Assembly: GCA_009781535.1 (NCBI GenBank)
Contig: WQXX01000020.1
Span: forward strand, 1 to 12,220
Direction of reading: 5' to 3'
DNA from: Coriobacteriia bacterium
Lineage (GTDB): Bacteria; Actinomycetota; Coriobacteriia; Coriobacteriales; UBA8131
DNA length: 12,220 nucleotides
The notes beneath the pieces were generated by a model. The model saw only the letters and a program-made list of their open reading frames with translations. It was not told the origin of the DNA and did not search any database. Below, piece after piece: positions 7,821-12,220 of the stretch. The position numbers were made by a program, and so were the translations under genes. The stretch's first letter is position 1; every line of letters begins with the position of its first letter.

Positions 7821-9245
7821 AAAGATCAACGTGATGTCGCTGATCTCCCAACCGAGGAAGGAACGTTCCAGAGATATCTCGTACCAAAGTGTCCCACCCT
7901 TACTCAGATGGGCGATTACCATGACTTCGGTATTTGTCATCGTCGTCTCAAAATAAGTGATCTCGATATCGGCAGTCTTAGCGACCGTACTCATCTTCTG
8001 ACCGATGACCTTTGCATTCGACTCCCCTGACGCCCAATACTGCAAGACGTCTTCCCCCTGCGCATGCGCAGTAAAGAGATCGTTGATGACCATCTCCTGC
8101 GTGGGATAACCATATCCTTGCCAATAGGCATAGACCCCAGCCCCAAGGGCAAGGACGAGAAGAATCATAAAGACAAGCAGGATCTTTAGCCCTATATGGC
8201 GCTGCTTGCGTTCCTTGCGCAGCTGGCGTTTACCCATCGCAATGAGGTCGTCGTCGGTTGCGGTAAAAAAGCCTGTATCGTAGGCAGCCGGAACATTGCC
8301 GCCGCCATAACCTTCCTCCTCATTCATATACGAATAACGAGGGCCCGATCCACCGCGTGCGCGGGAGGAGCCGGAGGATGAGGTATTAGTGTAGTAATCA
8401 TCTGAAGCGCCATCATCGCCGGCTGCCCCATACGCATCCTCAGAGGCGTACTCGTCTGCAGAGGCGTACTCCTCTTCGGTCTCAAATGCGTAGTATGAGG
8501 AGTCTGTACTGGATTGGGCCTTTGAGTAGCTAGCTTCCAGTGCATCCTGAGCCTTCTCGTAATCGAGCATAGCCTCTTTTGTCAGAGCGTATCGGCCTTC
8601 TGCAACAGCTGAGGTAAACGCGTCGACGGCATCCTGGTACCGGCCAATCGCCGTATATGCTTGCCCAAGCGCTTCATTTGCCTTGGAGCGCACCGAGCCT
8701 TCTGGCTCGAACTCAAAGATTGCTTTATAAGACTCAATCGAGTCCTGCGGCCGTCCAAGCACGATAAAACAGGTTCCCAGCTGCATCAGTGCTTTGATAG
8801 GATTGGGATTGCGCTCGTCTAAAGCTGCATTGCGGAAGGCTGTTCCTGCATCTACCGTCATACCAAGACGCGAAAACGCAGTGCCAAGCCCCATGTGGGC
8901 CTGATAAGGCTTCTGGTAATGCGGGTCGGAGAGCACCGCGCTAAAACTCGTGATAGCCCCTTCGTAATCACCAAGACCAATCTGTGATTTCCCAAGGTTG
9001 ACACGCACAGCAGTCTTGTCAGAAAATGCCGCGTCCTCAAGTGCCTTCGCATACGCAACGGTTGCTTCCTGGAAGCTGCGCATCTTGAGCAGGCAATTAC
9101 CGAGACGATAAAAGACCAACCCTGCATCTCCCGGCCCAAATGATGCGCTGTCTGTCTTTAGGCATGCATAGTACTCTTTTAAGGCCTCGACATACTCACC
9201 TTTGTCATATGCCGCTCGTGCATGCTCAAAATGTAAACTGTTCAA
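7806..9245 (-). CDS. Membrane-anchored tetratricopeptide repeat protein
   Basis: A protein of about 479 residues, function unknown. Residues about 5-235 form a run of TPR-like helical pairs (for example AAYDKGEYVEALKEYYACLK, GLGDYEGAITSFSAVLSDP and AIGRYQDAVDAFTSAVAEG), usually a protein-binding scaffold. Residues about 240-330 are low complexity, rich in Ser, Glu, Tyr, Gly and Asp, with repeated EYAS. A basic patch (KRQLRKERKQRH) then precedes one membrane helix at about 352-374, and a 100-residue C-terminal domain follows outside the membrane. By the positive-inside rule the TPR part is cytoplasmic. There is no ATG near the start. An open frame begins at TTG 9251, but AGAGGGG directly abuts that codon, while the TTG at 9245 lies 6 bases from it, so I chose 9245. 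It may bring partners to the membrane, but that is inference. Confidence 0.85.
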   Translation of the reverse strand: MNSLHFEHARAAYDKGEYVEALKEYYACLKTDSASFGPGDAGLVFYRLGNCLLKMRSFQEATVAYAKALEDAAFSDKTAVRVNLGKSQIGLGDYEGAITSFSAVLSDPHYQKPYQAHMGLGTAFSRLGMTVDAGTAFRNAALDERNPNPIKALMQLGTCFIVLGRPQDSIESYKAIFEFEPEGSVRSKANEALGQAYTAIGRYQDAVDAFTSAVAEGRYALTKEAMLDYEKAQDALEASYSKAQSSTDSSYYAFETEEEYASADEYASEDAYGAAGDDGASDDYYTNTSSSGSSRARGGSGPRYSYMNEEEGYGGGNVPAAYDTGFFTATDDDLIAMGKRQLRKERKQRHIGLKILLVFMILLVLALGAGVYAYWQGYGYPTQEMVINDLFTAHAQGEDVLQYWASGESNAKVIGQKMSTVAKTADIEITYFETTMTNTEVMVIAHLSKGGTLWYEISLERSFLGWEISDITLIFASQQ

Positions 9246-9370
9246 ATCCAACCCCTCTTTTCAAACGTTACGAAGCTGCAAGGTTCTCATCACAAGGTCG
9301 CTGTAATCACTGGGCCACTGAAGTCACAAGGCTGCGTTGCTGTCGTTATTGCGCCGCAGTGTTGTTGCTA

Positions 9371-9904
9371 TTAAGCCCCATTGCTGGCGTTTAAGATATC
9401 GATGGAGAGGATCTCGTCACCTTTTCTCAGGATATGGATGACCTTTAGACTTTCCTCATCGATAGGATCACCAAACACCGTATAGTTCTTGTCAAGAAAC
9501 GACTGCTCGCCAAGGCAGAAATAGAACTGGGAACCAGCGCTGTCTGGAACGGAGGTGCGCGCCATCGCCATGGTGCCATCCTTATGGAAGTTGTTGGGGT
9601 TTACCATCCATTCGCCTTTTATGGTGTAGCCTGGACCACCGGTCCCGAGGGAACGATCGCCACGGCGTACCTCCCCTCGTGTGAACTCGCGCGAATTGGG
9701 GCAGCCACCCTGGATGACAAAACTCGGTTCGAAGCGATGGAACTTGATTCCGTTGTAATAGCCTTTCTGCGAAAGCTCGACGAAATTCGCCACGTGAATC
9801 GGCGCATCGTTGCCAGCCAGCTTGACCGTGATGTCACCCTGATTTGTATGGATGACAGCAATCTCCTCACCGTTCACCTGATACTTTGGGGTATAGATAC
9901 CCAT
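9371..9904 (-). CDS. Cyclophilin-type peptidyl-prolyl cis-trans isomerase
   Basis: A 177-residue cyclophilin that isomerises Xaa-Pro bonds to help protein folding. Active-site blocks are present: FHR at 55-57 with the catalytic arginine, FVIQGG at 62-67, and MAMARTSVPDSAGSQFYF at about 112-129, followed by YTVFG at 141-145. No signal peptide or lipobox is seen, so it is probably cytoplasmic. The position of the human CypA active-site tryptophan is occupied by a non-Trp residue (QSFLDKNY), which is common in bacterial enzymes and often lowers cyclosporin binding. The start at ATG 9904 has an excellent AAGGAGG site 5 bases upstream. It is the first minus-strand gene after the divergent region, and 125 bases separate it from the TPR gene. 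Confidence 0.94.
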   Translation of the reverse strand: MGIYTPKYQVNGEEIAVIHTNQGDITVKLAGNDAPIHVANFVELSQKGYYNGIKFHRFEPSFVIQGGCPNSREFTRGEVRRGDRSLGTGGPGYTIKGEWMVNPNNFHKDGTMAMARTSVPDSAGSQFYFCLGEQSFLDKNYTVFGDPIDEESLKVIHILRKGDEILSIDILNASNGA

Positions 9905-10103
9905 GTATCCTCCTTAATCGCGCTTCGATATCCATGCACAGCATGAAAAACCACCAATGTATAAGTGTACCAATAATCTTAGGTACTGTTTTAGAAAAAC
10001 CTATGTTCGTAGTGTATCAGACCTTTTTTATTTCCTCACGTCGGAGGTGCTCCTGCATATGTGGGCGTTGCTACATCGTCACTTACGGTACAATGTGCGA
10101 CAA
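9905..10103. promoter_or_regulatory. Divergent intergenic region between the isomerase and tRNA-Arg
   Basis: The 199 bases hold the upstream signals of two divergent units. On the minus side only the AAGGAGG ribosome-binding site is clear. AT-rich stretches near 9950-10030 (for example TTATACATT on the minus strand) could be a promoter, but no -35 box fits well. On the plus side, TTGCTA at 10068-10073 and TACAAT at 10089-10094, spaced by 15 bases, could drive tRNA-Arg, though the spacing is short and the start would fall only a few bases before the tRNA. I see no convincing gene here. Confidence 0.4.
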
Positions 10104-10179
10104 GCCCCCTTAGCTCAGGGGATAGAGCGTCTGCCTCCGGAGCAGAAGGCCACTGGTTCGAATCCAGCAGGGGGCACCA
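10104..10179 (+). tRNA. tRNA-Arg (anticodon CCG)
   Basis: A complete 76-base cloverleaf with an encoded CCA. The acceptor arm pairs GCCCCCT with AGGGGGC. The D arm is GCTC/GAGC, the anticodon stem TCTGC/GCAGA with loop CTCCGGA, giving anticodon CCG for the Arg codon CGG. The T loop is TTCGAAT within a stem of four clear pairs, the outermost pair being A-C. Discriminator base A is followed by CCA at 10177-10179. The CCA is also the first part of a perfect 18-bp hairpin just downstream, and the 3' end of the gene is repeated 191 bases further on. Confidence 0.96.
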
Positions 10180-10216
10180 CCATGTAATCCAGCATCTTTG
10201 CTGGATTACATGGTGG
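10177..10216 (+). repeat. Perfect 18-bp hairpin beginning at the tRNA-Arg CCA
   Basis: The arm CCACCATGTAATCCAGCA (10177-10194) is followed by the four-base loop TCTT and its exact reverse complement (10199-10216). No T-run follows, so it is not a normal intrinsic terminator. The first three bases are the CCA end of the tRNA. The arm contains AATCCAGCA, also present in the T arm of the tRNA itself. In the precursor RNA this hairpin would hold the CCA in a helix and might influence 3' end processing. Confidence 0.85.
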
Positions 10217-10227
10217 AAGCTCTTTGA

Positions 10228-10300
10228 TGGATTCGAAGCCAGACATGGGCCGAGCCGTCGCAAACGTGCCAGTGGTACGTTTGCAGGCGAGGGTCCGAAA
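10228..10300 (+). mobile_element. tRNA-associated hairpin element, copy 1 (putative)
   Basis: A non-coding stretch that shares several features with the element at 11918-11970. It begins with TGGATTCGA at 10228, then has an inverted repeat with 11-base arms at 10260-10270 (GCAAACGTGCC) and 10274-10284 (GGTACGTTTGC) around the apex AGT. All arm positions pair, one of them as G-T. AGGCGAG follows. The other copy has the same order but different arm bases with the same GCC-AGT-GG top, so base pairing is kept while sequence has changed. It lies between the intact tRNA-Arg and a second copy of its 3' end. Its true limits are not known, and calling it mobile is inference from the flanking duplication. 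No protein is encoded. Confidence 0.6.
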
Positions 10301-10322
10301 TGAGCAAAGCGAATGAGGACAC

Positions 10323-10347
10323 GCGATTTTGTGGTTTTCAAAATCGC
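10323..10347 (+). repeat. Second inverted repeat inside the tRNA-Arg insert
   Basis: The 9-base arms GCGATTTTG (10323-10331) and CAAAATCGC (10339-10347) are exact complements around the loop TGGTTTT. The hairpin ends one base before the repeated tRNA-Arg 3' fragment begins at 10349. It is not followed by a T-run. It may be an end structure of the inserted element or a processing signal. Confidence 0.75.
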
Positions 10348-10348
10348 A

Positions 10349-10381
10349 TCGAATCCAGCAGGGGGCACCATCATATAAACC
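10349..10381 (+). pseudogene. Duplicated 3' fragment of tRNA-Arg (att-like direct repeat)
   Basis: These 33 bases match 10158-10190 at 30 positions. The first 22 bases, from within the T loop through the acceptor strand to CCA, are identical. The following 11 bases of flank match with three changes. The fragment lacks the 5' acceptor strand, D arm and anticodon arm, so it cannot be a tRNA. Its offset is 191 bases. Such 3' end copies are left by integration of elements into tRNA genes, but a shrunken tandem tRNA array could give the same picture. It overlaps the probable -35 region of the rlmD promoter. Confidence 0.85.
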
Positions 10382-10383
10382 GG

Positions 10384-10389
10384 TATAAT
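10384..10389 (+). promoter_or_regulatory. Possible -10 box for the rlmD-like gene
   Basis: A perfect TATAAT lies 38 bases before the GTG start at 10428. At a 17-base spacing the -35 position reads GGGGGC, inside the duplicated tRNA-Arg fragment, which is a poor match, and there is no extended -10 TGN. The promoter is therefore uncertain; the gene could also be reached by readthrough from the tRNA-Arg transcript. Confidence 0.35.
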
Positions 10390-10427
10390 TTACTGGGTTG
10401 AAACAATAATAGTGAGAGGCTTGCTGC

Positions 10428-11855
10428 GTGCCTTCGTCTCCAGACATCCTCATCGAATCCCTCGCCTATCATGGGGCAGGCGTAGGTCACTTACCCGACA
10501 AACGCGTCGTCTTTGTCGAGGACACCGTCCCCGGGGATCGTGTCCGGATTGACGTCATTGATAACCACGAGCGCTACGCCCGTGCAACCATTCGCGAGCT
10601 GCTCGTTGCCTCCGAACACCGCATCGACCCGCTTTGTATCTACCACGATTCCTGCGGAGGCTGCCCCTGGCAGCATGTAACGTACGCACAACAATGCGTC
10701 TGGAAACAACGTATCGTTACCGAAGCCCTGCGGCGCATCGGAGCCGCGCAAAATCCAGAACAACTCGTCGAGGAGCTGATCAAGGCTCCCCGCAGCTGGG
10801 GTTATCGGAACAAGATTGAACTCGGCGCCCAGACCGTCGACCGAAACCTCAAACTTGGCTTTAACGGACGTCATGGCGAAAACTTTGTCCCTGTTGATTC
10901 CTGTCATCTACTCCCGCGTTCCTTGCATGACGTCCCTCGCAGCATCACAGGCGCACTGACGTATGTTTGCCGCGAGGTGATACCTGACCTGGTGCGCGTG
11001 AACATCCGAGTTTCCGAACAGACGCATGACGTAGAGCTCTCGTTATGGACAAAACCATGCCGTATCAGCCGACAGCTCGTTGCGCGCATCCTCAACGACA
11101 TCTTGCGGGCGACAAGTATAACCCGCGTGATCATTGACGGAACGATCAAAGAGCGCAACGTCAAGCAGATTGAGGTCTTGGCGGGGCGTGGGTATTGGCG
11201 CGAGATGCTTGACGGTCGCTACATGAAGTTGAGCGCGCCCTCGTTTTACCAGGTCAACTCCCCGGGCGCCCAGATACTGGTTGAATCGGTCCTGGAGCTT
11301 CTTGAGCGTGCAAGCCTCGGAAAACTTGACCGTGTGCTTGACCTGTACGCAGGCGCAGGCACCTTTACCTTGCCGCTTGCAGCCCGTTACCACAACGTAT
11401 GCGCTGTTGAATCCTATGGACCGAGTATCCGCGACCTTCGACGAAACTTAAGCGACAACAACCTTGAGGCCAAGGTCGTCGGCGGTGATGTCGCACGGGA
11501 ACTCGCGGGGCTGGGCGCATTCGAAGCAGTGGTCATCGACCCGCCCCGCAGCGGCTTGTCCCCACAAGCTTGCTCAGCCCTTATCAGCGCCCAGCCCCGC
11601 GCCATCGTCTATGTGTCCTGCGATCCTACGACGCTTGCCCGTGATATCAGAACCTTTACGAACAACGGCTACCAACTGGTTGCCGTGTACCCTGTTGATC
11701 TCTTCCCCCAGACCTACCATGTCGAGTGCGTCTCCTTGCTTACCCGCACCCAACGCAAAGAGACGATTGTCGTCAAAAAACCGCCGAATCGGGCGACACT
11801 CGCACAACCGACAACATCCCAGCAGCGTTCGAAGTATGCGAAGTTGCCAAGATAA
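10428..11855 (+). CDS. rlmD: 23S rRNA (uracil-5-)-methyltransferase, RlmD/RumA family
   Basis: A 475-residue S-adenosylmethionine-dependent m5U methyltransferase acting on 23S rRNA, at U1939 in the E. coli enzyme; some Gram-positive relatives modify U747 as well. An N-terminal TRAM domain covers about 5-58. Four cysteines for a 4Fe-4S cluster are seen at 70, 76, 79 and 159 (CIYHDSCGGCPWQ and DSCH). The methyltransferase half has FYQVN (273-277), DLYAGAGTFTLPLA (305-318), DPPRSGL (371-377) and YVSCDPTTLARD (395-406) with catalytic Cys398, then HVECV with the likely base Glu433. The last 30 residues are a basic, poorly conserved tail. The GTG start at 10428 has GAGAGG 8 bases upstream. The gene stands alone between two tRNA loci on the plus strand. 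The exact target base is inferred from the family. Confidence 0.93.
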   Translation: MPSSPDILIESLAYHGAGVGHLPDKRVVFVEDTVPGDRVRIDVIDNHERYARATIRELLVASEHRIDPLCIYHDSCGGCPWQHVTYAQQCVWKQRIVTEALRRIGAAQNPEQLVEELIKAPRSWGYRNKIELGAQTVDRNLKLGFNGRHGENFVPVDSCHLLPRSLHDVPRSITGALTYVCREVIPDLVRVNIRVSEQTHDVELSLWTKPCRISRQLVARILNDILRATSITRVIIDGTIKERNVKQIEVLAGRGYWREMLDGRYMKLSAPSFYQVNSPGAQILVESVLELLERASLGKLDRVLDLYAGAGTFTLPLAARYHNVCAVESYGPSIRDLRRNLSDNNLEAKVVGGDVARELAGLGAFEAVVIDPPRSGLSPQACSALISAQPRAIVYVSCDPTTLARDIRTFTNNGYQLVAVYPVDLFPQTYHVECVSLLTRTQRKETIVVKKPPNRATLAQPTTSQQRSKYAKLPR

Positions 11856-11871
11856 AGAGTTTTGCTATACT
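11844..11871 (+). promoter_or_regulatory. Probable promoter of the tRNA-Ala locus
   Basis: TTGCCA at 11844-11849 and TATACT at 11866-11871 are separated by 16 bases, a good sigma-70/HrdB-type pair. The -35 box overlaps the last codons of the rlmD gene. Initiation would fall about 25 bases before the broken 5' copy of tRNA-Ala, so the transcript would pass through that fragment and the hairpin element before the intact tRNA. Confidence 0.55.
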
Positions 11872-11898
11872 GTTCAGGTTCATCAAACGGGACACTCT

Positions 11899-11920
11899 TG
11901 TGGGGCATTAGCTCAGTTGG
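11899..11920 (+). pseudogene. Duplicated 5' fragment of tRNA-Ala
   Basis: These 22 bases are identical to 12059-12080. They cover three flanking bases, the 5' acceptor strand GGGGCAT and the D arm to GTTGG. After this point the sequence changes abruptly to the hairpin element (ATTCGAGCG) rather than the rest of the tRNA. A further 12-base tRNA-Ala string, GAGCGCGTGGCT, occurs at 11996-12007, and in the intact tRNA it is at 12083-12094. This fits an older tRNA-Ala copy split in the D loop by the element and then decayed, though an origin as a target duplication is also possible. Confidence 0.85.
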
Positions 11921-11970
11921 ATTCGAGCGCCCGGAGAACATGCCAGTGGCATGTTCTCAGCGAGAATGGG
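11918..11970 (+). mobile_element. tRNA-associated hairpin element, copy 2 (putative)
   Basis: The second copy of the element seen at 10228-10300. It opens with TGGATTCGA, of which TGG is shared with the tRNA fragment. It has a perfect inverted repeat with arms at 11934-11944 (GAGAACATGCC) and 11948-11958 (GGCATGTTCTC) around AGT, followed by AGCGAG. The distance from the opening motif to the hairpin is 16 bases here and 32 in copy 1. A GC-rich, structured stretch continues to about 12020, including GGGGAGCGC and CGCGAACCCC, which can pair, and it may belong to the element. No open frame of note is present. Confidence 0.6.
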
Positions 11971-12061
11971 GAGCGCTTGCGCGAACCCCCGGAACGAGCG
12001 CGTGGCTCCGCGCGCGGAAGGTGTGTTACAGTACGACCCACGCAATGTTTGATTGCCATGT

Positions 12062-12137
12062 GGGGCATTAGCTCAGTTGGGAGAGCGCGTGGCTGGCAGC
12101 CATGAGGTCAGGGGTTCAAGTCCCCTATGCTCCACCA
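12062..12137 (+). tRNA. tRNA-Ala (anticodon GGC)
   Basis: A complete 76-base tRNA with an encoded CCA. The acceptor strands GGGGCAT and ATGCTCC pair with one G-T. The D arm is GCTC/GAGC, the anticodon stem CGTGG/CCATG with loop CTGGCAG, giving anticodon GGC for the Ala codon GCC. The T arm AGGGG/CCCCT surrounds TTCAAGT. It is intact, although its 5' end is copied 160 bases upstream. A strong hairpin starts at the last base of the CCA. Confidence 0.97.
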
Positions 12138-12175
12138 ATAACCCCGAGGACACCATAGGTGTTTTCGGGGTTATT
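12137..12175 (+). terminator. Strong hairpin after tRNA-Ala, possible terminator
   Basis: AATAACCCCGA pairs with TCGGGGTTATT, two G-T pairs continue the stem, and ACACC/GGTGT close it around the loop ATA, giving 18 pairs. The stem is very stable, but what follows is GCATAATAGG rather than a T-run, so intrinsic termination is uncertain. It could also serve as a processing or protective stem. Confidence 0.5.
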
Positions 12176-12220
12176 GCATAATAGGGGTCTTGAACCCGAG
12201 AGGGCTCCGGCTGTTTAGCA
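12176..12220. repeat. Inverted copy of the tRNA-Ala T-arm region, with unexplained edge sequence
   Basis: GCATA followed by GGGGTCTTGAACC in 12176-12197 is close to the reverse complement of the end of tRNA-Ala (12113-12130), with one base change and a three-base insertion. With the hairpin at 12137-12175 it forms a larger imperfect palindrome. The remaining bases (GAGAGGGCTCCGGCTG and TTTAGCA) resemble the stretch between TGGATTCGA and the hairpin in the tRNA-associated element and may be the start of a third copy. No gene is seen. Confidence 0.45.

Noticed and set aside
7353..8030. Plus-strand open frame of 225 residues over ndk and the end of the TPR gene
   Set aside because: It lies antisense to ndk, which has a complete active site, and to the TPR gene. 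It shows no domain and has no supporting context.
9252..9370. Short direct repeat TCACAAGG in the gap between the isomerase and TPR genes
   Set aside because: It is only 8 bases long, with no hairpin, T-run or open frame around it. I see nothing else in this 119-base gap apart from the TPR gene ribosome-binding site.
10177..10216. CRISPR-like or terminator interpretation of the hairpins after tRNA-Arg
   Set aside because: There is no regularly spaced repeat array, and none of the stems is followed by a T-run.
10036..10374. Minus-strand open frame of 112 residues across the tRNA-Arg locus
   Set aside because: It runs antisense through the tRNA gene and the hairpin elements. The peptide (for example LLDSNQWPSAPEADALSPEL) is the usual artefact of translating a tRNA backwards, and there is no ribosome-binding site.
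11464..12105. Plus-strand open frame of 213 residues over the rlmD 3' end and tRNA-Ala
   Set aside because: It overlaps the methyltransferase in another frame and continues through the tRNA fragment, the hairpin element and into tRNA-Ala, so it cannot be a real gene.

Overview
The window looks like chromosomal core DNA from a rod-forming, high-to-moderate GC Gram-positive bacterium. The closest fit is an actinobacterium of the class Coriobacteriia. This is inference from the gene order (mreB-mreC-mreD-mrdA-rodA followed by a DUF697 protein and a TIGR03960-type radical SAM start, with ndk upstream), from the protein styles, and from frequent TTG/GTG starts. No rRNA or species marker is present, so the genus is not settled.

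The left 10 kb is on the minus strand. Read in the direction of transcription it carries a cyclophilin-type peptidyl-prolyl isomerase (9371-9904), a membrane-anchored TPR protein (7806-9245) and nucleoside diphosphate kinase (7296-7700). The rod-shape cluster follows: mreB (6045-7085), mreC (5095-6027), mreD (4467-5093), mrdA/PBP2 (2360-4465) and rodA (1124-2350). The cluster is packed with gaps of 1 to 17 bases, so it is very probably one operon for lateral-wall synthesis: MreB filaments, the MreC/MreD membrane scaffold, and the RodA glycosyltransferase with its PBP2 transpeptidase partner. The same run continues into a DUF697 membrane protein (50-1111). The first 22 codons of a further gene (1-66) overlap its end.

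The right 2.2 kb is on the plus strand. It has tRNA-Arg(CCG) (10104-10179), a 23S rRNA m5U methyltransferase of the RlmD/RumA family (10428-11855) and tRNA-Ala(GGC) (12062-12137). A divergent intergenic region (9905-10103) separates the two strands.

The least expected part is the DNA around the two tRNA genes. Each tRNA is paired with a broken extra piece of itself: a copy of the 3' end of tRNA-Arg lies 191 bp downstream, and a copy of the 5' end of tRNA-Ala lies 160 bp upstream. Between each intact tRNA and its fragment lies a short non-coding element. Both elements share a TGGATTCGA start and a strong hairpin whose arms differ but whose apex is the same (TGCC-AGT-GGYA). I read these as two copies of a small tRNA-associated repeat family, possibly mobile, which leaves one functional tRNA at each site. 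Part of a third copy may run off the right edge. I cannot name a described family for them.
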